Positions 38,026 through 49,689 of a DNA stretch of 64,000 bases are shown piece by piece. The stretch lies in the NCBI GenBank assembly GCA_031472005.1, contig PZJY01000001.1:3658001-3722000 (forward strand), given 5' to 3'. The notes beneath the pieces were generated by a model that did not search any database, was not told where the DNA came from, and was given only the letters and a program-made list of their open reading frames with translations. This stretch comes from Tetracladium setigerum. Taxonomy: Eukaryota; Ascomycota; Leotiomycetes; Helotiales. The position numbers were made by a program, and so were the translations under genes. Position 1 is the stretch's first letter. The number at the start of each line of letters is the position of its first letter.

Positions 38026-38299
38026 AAAGCAAAACTTCTCAGGCTTTTGTTTTAAAACGTAGCGGAGTTTTGGGAGTTGCATACGTAGCGCTGTAGTCGG
38101 TCGCTCTTCACTCTGCCCAAAACCCATTTGATACCCCTGGCGCCTTCCCTTTCGTACATAGGTAGATACCGCCGTGTTCTTAATACAAATTCTGTTCTCC
38201 AATTTCCTTTGCTTGTCTTGATTTCCTATACATTATCGCCACAGCAATCCTATTCCGCTGTGGGAACCCACATTTTCTTTATATTGTTACAACGCCTTA

Positions 38300-41200
38300 A
38301 TGAGTCTCATTCCTTACCAGTCAAATACGCTCAGTGAACAAGCTTCCCATGAGGAGGCCTCAATCGGCACCACGTCTTCCCAGATTCTTCTTTCGAGAGA
38401 AATTGCAGACGCCAATTCCACCGTCACTTCGCCTGAGCTACCAGCCTCAGTTCCAGTAACTTCCATTCTCGAATCCAGCACTCAGCACATCATGGCCCTT
38501 GGGGAAGCAGCCGATCTTACGGGTACTCATCTGCCAGATAGCCAGCTGCTCCATCGTAAGTCTTAGCGTTTATTTTCTAGGACCCAGCGCTAATCCCGGC
38601 AGTCAAAACAAAAACCTATCAAGCGGAATTAAACTTCGCGGAGCAGAAACAAAGTGCAGGGGAGAGTACATGTGAAGAATCCCTTTTTTCAGCCTTCTCA
38701 GTCCAGAAGGGCCTATAAGATCGATACCTCCTTTCGCCTCAGAATATCGCATTCCCGATGGCCTTCACAATGGCGAATCAGCTGAACGTGGGAGAACTTT
38801 ACGCAAAGAGCGAAGATTTGTAAACCCTCTATCAAGAGCGGAGTCGCGAGATGGGAAGGTTGAAGCAATCATTGAGATAAATCCAGTGCCTATTGGGAAG
38901 ACAATCAGCCGGAGCAGCACTCTTTTCGATGACCCAACCCATTCCTCTGCGATTTTGGATGACAATCTACTGGAACCTTGCCCGCACCCTTCGCCATGCG
39001 CAAATGTATCGGAAGTGCTCGTTGAATCCCCTGTGGCAACATCCCCTCCTTTCATGGGTTCAGACAATGCTATGGATCACCAACCCATAATTTCTGTCTC
39101 GCTTGAGAATCCTCTCTTCGGAATCCCTCGATCAGAGTCACCAAAATCATTGGCGCCACTACTTCCAACCGAAATAATACAACAGATATATTACAATTTG
39201 TTGCCTGCAGATTTCAACTCTGCAAGACACACATGCCGATCCTGGTTTATCAACAGTCTGGAGCGACCGCTTCTGAATGAGATGTTCCGACGTGGTGGCT
39301 TCTCAAGCAATGTGCAAACCAATTTATCCACCAGCCAGGCTCTTTCATCGTCTCCTACGATAGTCAACGAAGAGTGGCTGTTAAGCAAAAGATTATGTCG
39401 TGAATGGGCTTTGGGTCCAGACTGGAAAGGAAACGGCATTACCAAGCAGGACGGCGAGACATATTCTGCATTTTCCAAAATCGCAACTGTTGACTTCGCG
39501 GGGCTCTCAAGTCACAGCATTCGTAAAAAGTCGGCAGGTACTCTATTCAATGTCAGTAGCTGTGGCAAGTTCTTGATTGCCGCCGATGGTTGTTTAATCT
39601 ACATCTATGAGCTCAATCAAAAGAGCACTGGTGATGGGCACGAGCCAGGGTCATTACGTCCCATCACAAGCATAATCTGCCCTGCTCGTGTTCTCGCTTG
39701 CAGTATGGATACCTCATCACGCCGGTACGCTGTTGCAGTACTGATGGATGGCCGGATGGGAATGGTTGCTGATGTTAGCTCGTTGAAAATTAAGACGAGG
39801 ATGGAACGGCGGAACAGTCCTCGACCCGAAACTCACGACTCTCCCTCCAGCAGTGTTCAAGACTCAACTCGCTTGAGTAGTGCTTCGTTCTTGGAGCGGG
39901 TATCACTCAACAATGCTGTTCAATCGCCTTCTCAGCCCTTTGTGTTCCCCGGAATTGCATCTACTGGGCTGAGAGACGAGTCTCAATGGCAAGACACTCT
40001 CAGCGGTGACATGACCCATTCTGCACAAACATCAGGACCAAGTTCTCGTTATGGTTCTTTGTCAAGATTGGAGATATTGAAGCAAAGCCGGGTCGACAAA
40101 GTGCCCGCTGTTTCGTTGGAAGGTTCAATTTCCAGATTCGGCTGTTTCATGCCCATTGAAAAAGGCCCTCGATCTTATTATAGCAATATTTGTTCTGAAG
40201 AAGACCCTCCTCGATCGGTAAGTCAGAGTTCTCCCGTCGTTTCACAAACCAACGAGTATTTCCAACATCAAGTGATAGCCTCTCAGGCCAAGACCGCACT
40301 CATCATATTTGATTACTGCATTTCTTTGAGCACAGTCTACACTGGCTTGCTCTTTTTCCTCGGCTCGTAAAACTGATCTCTCGCTTTAAGGTCGCTATAT
40401 GTCCCCAAAGGCGGTGTGTTGCCTTCGGGTGTTCAAGTGGGATCGAACTTCACTGGGTTGATGCCCTCACAGGGCAAGATCTCAATCGATGGTTCCCTCT
40501 CACCTCACCAAGCGATTTTTTGTTTTTCTTGCCACCTAGGAAGAGTATTGACTCAGCCAAGAAACTCCGCTTGATCAGCAGCGCAGCAAGACCAAGTGAG
40601 AGATCAGCAATTGCTGCGAAGGCCTTTGGGTATAATCCTCAAAGCAGTCCCTTTTGGCAAAGATTTGGTTGGGGACAGAATCAAGATGAACTTGCCGAAC
40701 ATAGAATCCCATCAAATCGATGCAACCATTCAATGGCCCTCGTTTCTGGACTAAACAGTGGAACGCGGCTCAACAGGAGGCCTGACTCTTCTGATCATTA
40801 CCGGGCTATTCCACTCGGTGATGGGCATCACATCCTCTTCACCGATCCCGCATCTGGAATTCTATGCCTCGGGAGTGATGCACCTATTGGAGGGCCAACC
40901 AAATTGTTACGCAAGATATGGTTCGAAGGTCCCTCTGGAGAGGGGAGCCCGACGGTGTATGCTGCTGGTTCTGACTTAAGCTGGGGCGTGCGGGTTATTG
41001 CAGTGTATGGAAAAGGAGCCGAGCAAAGCATTTGGCTGTTTTCTGTTCCTCTGGACATATTCAATGCCGATCAGAATGCAGTCATCCCATGCAGCCCCAT
41101 CTTGTTCAAATCCAAATCAAGTCGCGAGAGATACATGGGATGGCTTTCATGGTGGCCGGAAAACGGAGCCGAAGAATGGGCAAGTTACGCTGGGGACCAC

Positions 41201-41770
41201 CCTCCTGGCCTCTCACCAAACAGCGTTTGGCCCGTCAAGATCAGAGGTCAGGAAATTGGGAGATGCTCTGATGTGGTAGACTTGGCCATTGATTCTGGAC
41301 CCAACATGACTACATGGGCATTTGGCAAAGATGGAATCAGCACGGTGTGGAGAATCAACGATGGACGGGACGAAGTTATGAAAGAGAGATTGGTGATGCG
41401 AGATGGGGCCATTCGACACAAGGGCAGCGAGGGGGATACCAGCATAGCTGCTGCTGGCCTCGGTGAGCTTTCTGAATCGAATGCAGCGCCAGGTGAAACA
41501 GAGTCATTTGATGGTACCTTGTCTCCTAGTGACTTCGATACTATGCTTTCATTCATTCCTCCAACAGCCACCAGAAAGAGAAAACGCCAATGCCGAGTAA
41601 CATGGGCACAATCTGGAGATTCCGCGATGGATAGTTTGGAAAAAACGGATGACGACGATGATGGGAATAATAACAATAAGAATGCAAGGAGATTTGCGTG
41701 GACTTTCTTTGAAAGCGAGCGCCAAAATAGACGCGATTCTGTCGGGGGGATCAGTTTTCAGGTCAACTGA
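38300..41770 (+). CDS. F-box protein with beta-propeller-like body
   Basis: Exons 38300-38555, 38603-40217 and 40391-41770 encode roughly 1,070-1,083 residues. A long Ser/Thr-rich N-terminus leads to an F-box: PLLPTEIIQQIYYNLLPADFNSARHTCRSWF. After it comes a body with WD-like strands (LFNVSSCGKFLIAADGCLIYIYEL; PRSVAICPQRRCVAFGCSSGIELHWVDALTGQDLNRWFPLT). This matches a conserved fungal F-box family of unknown substrate; it should serve in an SCF ubiquitin ligase. Intron 2 (40218-40390) ends in AAG and is needed to create RSVAICPQ. Near 38680-38686 the frame changes. Either the T6 run has lost one T or a 41-nt intron (GTACAT to CCAG) is used. I could not decide. The C-terminus is Asp/Asn-rich and basic. 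Confidence 0.75.
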
Positions 41771-41773
41771 TTT

Positions 41774-41910
41774 GTGAGAGTCGGAAGTGTCTTTGTATCG
41801 TTGTTTCCTCTATCCTAGATTGAATATTATAGAAAAACCGCCTTGTATATTACCTTATACTTAAAACCGTAAGAAAGAGGTGCACTGTCTCCAGACCCAG
41901 GAATATTTCA
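41774..41910. repeat. 3'-flank sequence duplicated at 51069-51178 (copy A)
   Basis: Starting three bases after the F-box stop codon, GTGAGAGTCGG..GTG.CTTTGTAT...TCCTAGATTG.AT.TTATA aligns with 51069-51126 at roughly 80 percent by eye. A second block, GCACTGTCTCCAGACCCAG...AATATT, aligns with 51142-51178. The repeats are direct and bracket the chitinase-LysM block. Confidence 0.7.
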
Positions 41911-41980
41911 CAGAACACGGCAGATTATTGTGAGTTTTGACAAGTATTACATTGTGGAAGACGGCCAGCTAACCAGCGAA

Positions 41981-44900
41981 TCATTGCGTATGAAGATTCT
42001 TGGGAGGCGGAGTGATCATAGAAGGAGCCTCTTCCATAATCTCAGACACCGTCATCCATACCTTACTTAGCGTAGTAGGTAAATCCATAAACGAGGTAGC
42101 AGTGGCTTCAACCGAACAAGGCGACGTAGAAAGACCTTGTGCATAAGGCAAAGATGCAAAGCCCATTTGCTTCATCTCATCCTTACACCCATCCTTGCAT
42201 TTCAGAAATCCAAAGTCCTTCAAGAGCTCTTCATCGGTAGGTTTCCGCGTCGAGTTTCCCTCGTCAATCACGATGTCTTCTGGATCGAAATCTCCTATTG
42301 CGTCTTTTTTGGTGTGACCAGCCTTAGGCCAGCCCTGAAGAGCTGCCAGCCCAAGTATGCCAACATCCGGATCAACTCTATAAGATTGGATATAGGGTCG
42401 CCGATTCGCATTAGTAGCCTTATTATACCATGGATCGTCGCCTCTGAGTGCAAAACCGGGATCGTCCGCCAGGACTGAAGGGTAGCAAGGGTTTTCGGTC
42501 AAGCCATCGTCAGCATAGACTGGCATGGCCGCGAAGTTCATGGAAAACACTGTGTTTGTGACGATATAGCTCTGGGTTACCCACACGGTATTCCTACACG
42601 CGTTGGGATTTATCTCAGTGGAAGGATTGCCTGCTATTCCACGAGTGTTTGTGACCACTTCTTCAGGGCATATGCCACGCCACATGTTTCCTGCCCCTCC
42701 ATTTTGTGTCCGGGGAAGGAATCTGATCCACACATTGTCGTCGCGCGAGTTCCAGAGACGGGCACCAGGATACTCATCACGTTCGCAAGTGACACCGGGT
42801 TCGCGCATAAATCCATCCCCTGGAAGAACGGGTTAGCTTTTATCGATTTGGGGAATCTGGAGATCTTGCTCCAAAAACATGGGTCAGGAGCAGGGAAAGT
42901 TGGGAAAGTTGGGAAAGAAAAGTTGCCTGTCAATAACTTACACCAGCCTTGAACATGCTCATTAGCGTACGAGTCTCTTACATCCCTCACGTTACCCATT
43001 ACAGATCTATTACATGTAATCGACGAGTGCTCTGGGTGTTCCCTTATGATTGATCTGTAATTAAAGCACGCCTGAGGGTAGAGTGCTCCGTTGCATGTTC
43101 TGACTTGAACGACTTCGGAAGAGGGTGTAATAGCCACACTCCGAGTCGAGGTTATATCTCGAATCCGTTTTTCCAGTCTTCCACGCGTGCAAGAAGTTGG
43201 CTTGTTGTCAGGTCTAGTCGGATCTGCGGAGTTTGGACGGTCCACCTTGGTTGAAGTCGGCTTGTCGTACGGAATTTCGTAGTCTTTGCCTCTAAAATTG
43301 AAAATGCCTTTGCCCGATTTGGCGATACCTTTCGCGCAAAGGTTGGCGAGTGCTGGTACCGCTGCCTGTACTGCAAGTCGAATGATCCACCCTATATGAC
43401 ATTGAGTTTAGTATGTAGAAGTATATTAAGGAGTGTAAAGGTAGCAACGGGAGGGCAAAGTTAGCTTGAATAAGTACGTACCGATGAAAGGAATAAAACT
43501 CAGTGGCATCAATGCAGCTGTAATAGCAATTCGACAAAACGCCTTGGCAGCAATCTCTAACGCCAAAGAGGCAGCAAGTTCGATGGCTAGGGCTTCGGCT
43601 TCGTCCTTTGCCCTATCGATTACCTGCTCCTTGGTGATTGGAGGTTTGAAGCCCAGGCAACAGTAGCTCTGAGTTCCACCCATACAACTCTGTTCCTCTG
43701 TGTCGGTTTTATGATTGGTGTTTTGTGTGACAATGACCTCCAGGTCACCACAGCCGCCCATGCACGTTAGACCGAGTCCTCTGTAGCCTTTCCATTTGCA
43801 GCTTCCCATGATTGTACCCTTAGAGCAGCAAAGTCTACGGTACTCCCCCTTAGAGCAACGGTCCAGAGTAGACAGTTGGCCAGGCTGCCCATTCATCTGG
43901 GAGGCTTCGTGGTCACCGATACGACATTTTTCATTGCATCCAGTCGTATAGCATACACCCTGGGCTTCATCATCTTGAACTTTAGCTTCAGCTTCCTTGA
44001 TTTCTTCTTCGCTCCACCTATTTCACATAAAGTCAGCTCCTGCGTATAAGTTTTCTCTCATCTGAAGTGCACATCCCCGTGCACAAAGGTTGGGGAAGCT
44101 GTTGAAGACTGGATGATTTTGCAAAGCACATTTGATGACGGCTCTGGTGGGGTGAGAAGAACGAATTTACATACTCCTTGGGATAAAGAACGCTTTTCGC
44201 ATTTTGATCAACCTGATCCAATGCCCAGATCATAAGGCCTCCAAGGCAGCGTGAGTTTGCAAATTCGCGCTTCTGAACAAGAGTTTCAGCGTCGTCGTAT
44301 GAAACCCATTGATCACTGTCCCAATGAATCCCTAGGCAGGAAATAAGTATAAATCTAAAAGGTGGGGAAACGGCGATGTGATAAATACTTACATTTGACC
44401 CCCGCCTTTTTGTCATGTACTGGAGTAAGACCTTTCTCCTCAACAATGTCCAGAATCTCCTATAGCCGTGATTAAATCAGTAAATTACTTCAAAAATGGA
44501 TTGTGCTTCTTCAGGGGAGGTTTTGGGTAGCGCGATCGATTGGATTGGGAGTAGCAGGTGAGCAATATCGAGTCCCTGTGCATCAATCTTACCTGTAAAG
44601 TCAAGATACCTGAGGCACCCGAGCAAGGTCCAGCTGTTGCACCGTCGGAGAACTGGCATATGCCATTAGGCTCATTACAGGTTGGATCTGAGAGCTTGAA
44701 AGAACGACCGTAGACTAAAATGTTTGTTAACGCTAACACTCAAAACGGGGTTGACTAGCTTACAGCCCTGGCCCAGGACTACTTTCTCAGGCTTAACTCC
44801 TGCTCGCCAGAGGAGTTCCATTCCCTGGTCAATTTCCGTGATGTTGGTATGCGTTGCTACATATGGGCCGATGAATTTGGACGCTGCATCCCACACTCCA

Positions 44901-46079
44901 TGGAGATCGTATGACATGATGTTGAACCAATCGACATAAAGTTGGTGTCCTGGTAGATCAAAGTGTTGCAGGTACCAGTAGGATGCTGGGAGAGTGATGG
45001 TGTAGCCATATTTAGTTCCGAAAGCTTCCTTGATGTCATGAGAAAGGAGGACAAAATTGGCTGTATCTTCTGGACGGCCGCCACGGTCATCTGATCTGCG
45101 TTAGTATTCGCGTCAAACGGAACGAGGTGGGATGATTGTACCTGCACTGGGATACTCCCAGTCTAAGTCCATTCCATCAAAGCCGTAGGTTTCCATGAAT
45201 TTGATGAGACCATCAATAAATATTTTCCGATTGGCAGCGGTCATTGCCATATCGCTGAAGGCCATCTGATATGGACCAGCTAGAGAACTGTCAGGAAATA
45301 ATCGAAGTGGGGTATGAGAGGAAGACTCACGGTCATTGAAAGACCAGCCACCAACGCTGACCCAAGTTTGCAGTCCTGCTTTTCTTTCTTTCATCTTGGT
45401 AAATCGGCTCAGCAGAGTACCAGCATTTTTATCCATGGGCACGATTTGAAACGTAGCAGGATCAAAAAAGACGAAAGCAAAATTAACGTGTGTAAGTCCG
45501 TCAAGATTCAGATCTTCAGGTGCAACTTGACTACAAGGACGAGTGTTTGCCCAAGATTCGTAGTATCCAATATATCGCTTGCTGACGCTCCCGCCATCTT
45601 TACTGCAGGATGGTTTTGTGACAGGGCCGCAACTGCCAAAGCCTGATTGACAGCCGGCGGAAACATCACAGAAGTCTGTGGCTGAACCACAAAAGCCGAA
45701 CTTCGAGCAGCAGACATTCAGAGGGCAATTCTGCTTGCCTGGTCTGCCGTACTCTCCGCATTCTGCTTTTGCATCGCAGTTGGACGTGCAAGTGGCACCG
45801 CATTCTGACGGGGAGTAGCCGCATAGACCTGAGCCGTTCTGCAAGAAATCAATTAGCATACTAGACTCAGTAGCCATGAGTAACACCAGGAGTACTTACA
45901 CCGCTACAGCAGGCGCCATTGGGGCATGGAGTTGCAGCATTACAAGTTCCAATTGGAAGGTCTCTTCTTGACAGAAGTGCGTGTTTCGCGTGAAGGTGTT
46001 GATGAGATATGCTTGCAGTGACACTAAGAAATAAAACGAAGAAGGTCAGCAAGCCTCCATAGTTGGAAAAGTGCCACAT
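41981..46079 (-). CDS. killer-toxin-like subgroup-C chitinase with C-terminal NucA/NucB-like domain
   Basis: Ten exons, no frame breaks, 1,107 residues. In order: signal peptide (residues 1-24); Cys-rich N-terminus; hevein-type chitin-binding domain (ECGEYGRPGKQNCPLNVCC...FGFCG); GH18 domain starting KRYIGYYESWA with catalytic DGMDLDWEYP and the GFYGRSF block; then a Cys-rich module (CCSKGTIMGSCKWKG...CMGGC...YCCLGF) typical of fungal subgroup-C chitinases. A long Ala/Leu/Ile-rich segment spans exons 8-9. The C-terminal 350 residues contain CERDEYPGA and NGGAGNMW, resembling the RDEWP and NRGAGSW signatures of bacterial NucA/NucB secreted nucleases. Subgroup-C chitinases resemble the alpha/beta subunit of the Kluyveromyces zymocin, which opens chitin for a nuclease subunit. 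Here a nuclease-like part would be on the same chain (inference). It is divergent from a LysM gene, a common pairing for this subgroup. Confidence 0.87.
42893..42919. repeat. three 9-bp units GGGAAAGTT inside a chitinase intron
   Basis: Three tandem units lie in the intron 42820-42941 of the chitinase gene, the longest in the gene. Simple replication-slippage repeat. Confidence 0.8.
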
Positions 46080-47162
46080 CTTTTCAAAGGCTTCTGAGAA
46101 AGCACAGAAGGATTAGATGGAGAATGATATCAAAACAAATCTGGGGAAGTAGGAACTACCTATACTGTGAACGCAAGAGATAAGTACAATAGTCTTTAGC
46201 CGGTGAAGAAAGACTTGGACATCCGCTTATCCCTCGCAATCATTTCCCATGTACTGCAAGGGAAATTCAAGCTCTGCGGCCAGCATGTTGAGTTCTGATC
46301 CTACAAGGAATCACCATATTTCGTAATAAATTCATGTAGCCTAACCGCCGGTGAAACATGAAAGCTCAGGAGTAGTCTTGGAGATCAACGGCGATGTTAA
46401 CTGATTAGGACCATCCCAACCCACATTCTTGGCAAAGTGAAATTAGCAGAAATGAAGCAAACGAAAAAGAGTGCCTCCTCGCAATCTCTTATGCAAAGAC
46501 TCAGGAGAAAAACCAGATATTTTCTCACCGTGCAGTACATTACCAGCTTGCAGTACAGAATCACTAGGGTGGACAGTGTTTCCCGCTCGGCAGTGGCGTT
46601 GCATGCCATATATTTCCGCTCGGCAGTGGCGTGACATGGGATATCCGTCACAATCACCTTGCATCTGCATAAGTATACTCCGTAAAAAGGTACAAACTCC
46701 GAATATGGCAGAAACCCCGTTAATCCTAAGTGATAACGATAAAGAAGTATGTGGTCCGTAGAAACTGTAGTATAGTTCCGTAAATTGTATCCCTTCCATG
46801 CAACATTTTCCCAAGGCTTGGCACTAAAGTGTCCAATATGGTCCAAAATAGTGGGTTCAGGTTAAGGACGTTATAATATAATTGAGCCAGGGGACGATCA
46901 TACTACATATATCGTAATATAAAATCCGGAAGCCTTGTCCGTAGCGAATTATCACCCTTGAATGTCATGCAGCAATGAAATTAAACCAAGATCTGATCGG
47001 CAGTTATTTAACCAAAATTACTATACCAGTATGTGAGCCATCGAGGGGTAACTTGATAACTGAAGGCTCACTATTCGAGTCTTGCTGGAGAATCTTCAAC
47101 TTACTCACATTAACCACTTTTCGATTGCAAGTTTCTGTCAACTGTAAGTATTCAACACGAAA
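46080..47162. promoter_or_regulatory. divergent promoter, chitinase / LysM protein
   Basis: About 1.1 kb separates the two start codons. A 17-bp direct repeat, CCGCTCGGCAGTGGCGT, occurs at 46584-46600 and 46617-46633, and TACTCCGTA at 46676-46684. The shared region suggests joint regulation, for example by chitin or mycoparasitic contact; this is inference. Frames inside it are chance. Confidence 0.5.
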
Positions 47163-49505
47163 ATGTTGCCCACTCGCTACCTTTGGGCGTCATTGCCATT
47201 TATGGCATTGGCCCGAGGATTCCATCTCTATCCTCTCATTTCGACAGAAGTTATGGCTGAGATGCTAAGTATCAGTCCCGCTTGTGTCTCCGCTCTGTAA
47301 GTTTTCGACGTGTATTGAGAGAGTATCTTACTAACAAGGAAGGAACGCAACGTTGTCTTGCGACAGCGATCTTTTCCAGTGGGCAATTGATGTCGACAAC
47401 ATATATTGGGCTCAGGAGAATGTGACTAAACTCTGTACAGCCGGTTGTATCTCAGACGCTAGTCTCTGGAAGGATTCTGTTAATGAGGATTGCTATGATG
47501 AGTTCCTCAAGGTTGGAGATCGAATCGTTCCTGCTGAGTCTTTGAGTTCTCGTTTCACCGAGGGTCTGGAGATGGCATGTATGAAGTCCAGTTCCAACCA
47601 GTGGTGTCTCATTGAATCATATGACTGGGTCGGCTCAGATGCATTGCAGATTGACTGTGCTGCAAATCCAAGTCATCCTACGTGTTCCACCTCAGTTGTC
47701 TCGAGCCCAGATAATACGCGCATATCAGCCTTGTACGAGGATGAGCTGCTCTGCTCAGAATGCTTTTTGAAGATATTCCATGCTCGGGTAACCTCGGATT
47801 TCCTTCCTGATACTGACTATTCGGAATATCTTGTGGACGAATTTCAGGACATCCAAGATGTGTGCTCAACGACAGTGGGCGGTCCGTTGCTGACAAGAGA
47901 AATTCCGAACTATGCACACGTCACTCAGCACCCTCTCACGCCAACAACAACCAGTACGGCAGCAACACCGACAGCCAGCGTTTGTACCGGCCAGGAAGTT
48001 GATGTCCAAGAGGCAGACGGAGAAGGGATTGAAGCCTGTAACACTCTCGCACTCAAGTATGGCGTGGCAACCGGTAGTTTGATGATAGCCTCAGGTAGCG
48101 AAGAGTGTTATTCGGTGGACTGGCTCTGCGTGCCGAAATCCTGCACGCTTCTGAAGGTCAATGCAGGTGATACCTGGTATAAACTCCTGCAATCCTCCTA
48201 TGTGTATATCGACTGACTCTTTACCAACAGCGAGTCAATTGCGATATCTGCGTCGACTGTAGCGAATCCAATCAGCGTAGCCCAATTAAGTACGTGGAAT
48301 CCAAACATTCTGGGGGCTTGCGATTTCTTGGTAAAAGACCAGTACGTGTGTACAAAGTGAGTTATCCTCCGACAATTTTACAGTGACTAGCTAAGAAATC
48401 TATCAGTGTCCCTGGAGGTTCATGGGTTGCACCACCGCAGAGCGAAATACCAGACAACACCGAGGGCCCAGTTCGAGGAGGACCAGGCAGCACCGCTTCC
48501 TTACCGATCATCGAGAACCCAGAAGTGCCACCAGAGTTCATACAAGAAGGTATTGCCGCTGGTTGTATCAAATACATAGTGGCCGATTCCACCGCTGCTT
48601 CATGTTGGAAGATCTCCAATGACGGAAAGATCACCCAAGCTCGCTTGTTTGAGCTCAACCCTATTCTTGGAGAACATGGAGAGTACTGCGGTACAATGGT
48701 TTGGCTGCATTACGCGTATTGCATTGCCACCAGCAGCGATAATCCATCCACAACAAGTGTCTCGGTTGGATCTACAACGAGCTCATCACCTAAACCCACA
48801 GCAACCAGAGAAGGAATTGCAGCAAACTGCAACAGATGGGCAATGGCAGTGAGCGGTGTAGGTTGTTGGGACATGGCCAATGCAGCAGGTATCGACCTCT
48901 CCTTGTTCTACACCTGGAATCCAATTCTCGGCCCAGCTGGCGAAAATTGTGGCACACAAATCTGGCCGGATTACTATTATTGTACTGGCGTGTCTGCGAC
49001 AAGTACAACTCAAGCACCGACGACAACAACGTCCTCCACAGCGCCAAAACCTACAAATACACAAGCAGGAATTCCTAGCAGCTGTACAGGGTTCTATCAA
49101 GCAAAGTCAGGAGATGGTTGCTGGCAGATTGCAAACGACAATGGCATAGCCTTGAGTTTGTTTTATTCCTTGAATCCTGTACTTGGTGCAGCTGGCGAGA
49201 ATTGTGGCACGCAAATCTGGCCAGACTACTATTATTGTATTAGCGTGTCCTCTGCAAGTACAACTCAGATACCGACGACGACATCCTCAGCTCCACCAAA
49301 ACCTACGAATACACAAGCAGGAATCCCTAGCAACTGCATAAAGTTTTATGAGGCCAAGTCAGGGGATGGCTGTTGGCAGATTGCAAACGACAACAATATA
49401 GCGCTGAGTTTGTTTTATACTTTGAATCCTGTTCTGGGCGCGGCCGGTGAGAATTGTGGCACGCAAATCTGGCCGCAATACTTTTACTGCGTAGGAACGT
49501 CGTAG
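47163..49505 (+). CDS. secreted multi-LysM protein
   Basis: Exons 47163-47296, 47343-48176, 48231-48356 and 48407-49505 encode 730 residues. A signal peptide (MLPTRYLWASLPFMALARG) precedes a Cys-containing N-terminal region of about 260 residues found in large fungal LysM proteins. LysM modules follow: a divergent unit near VCTGQEV, one with NAGDTCESIAISAST...LSTWNPNI, then four typical units each spanning GI...C..F...SGDGCWQIAND..I.LSLFY.LNPVLG..GENCGTQIWP.YYYC. Thr/Ser/Pro-rich linkers separate them. The last three are nearly identical and should bind chitin oligomers in the wall or apoplast. The intron 48177-48230 is needed to make the Cys of GDTC. Intron 1 uses an AAG acceptor. Divergent from the subgroup-C chitinase, as for LysM-chitinase pairs in other filamentous ascomycetes. 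Confidence 0.88.
48800..49497 (+). repeat. three tandem LysM-linker units
   Basis: Units starting near 48811, 49068 and 49317 share long identical DNA blocks (for example GAGAATTGTGGCACGCAAAT and CAGATTGCAAACGACAA). They encode LysM modules 4-6 plus Thr-rich linkers, indicating recent tandem duplication or gene conversion. Confidence 0.8.
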
Positions 49506-49689
49506 TCGGTTTCTTTTCAAGTCTGTTGGAATACAAGATTGTAAAAAGCGAATTGGTGTTGTGATTTCTTGTTGTGTCACCGCCTCCAAGATCGTGTACT
49601 CAAGATTCGGCCATATGTAGACCAATAATCTCAACTTTCCCCGTCCGCATTTCATGAAAATACCAAAATAGAATGTGAGATGTTGAAAC

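Noticed and set aside
40218..40390. coding reading of the F-box intron (frame stays open to a stop at 40370)
   Set aside because: The conserved PRSVAICPQRRC junction requires removing it. Open frame in an intron is by chance.
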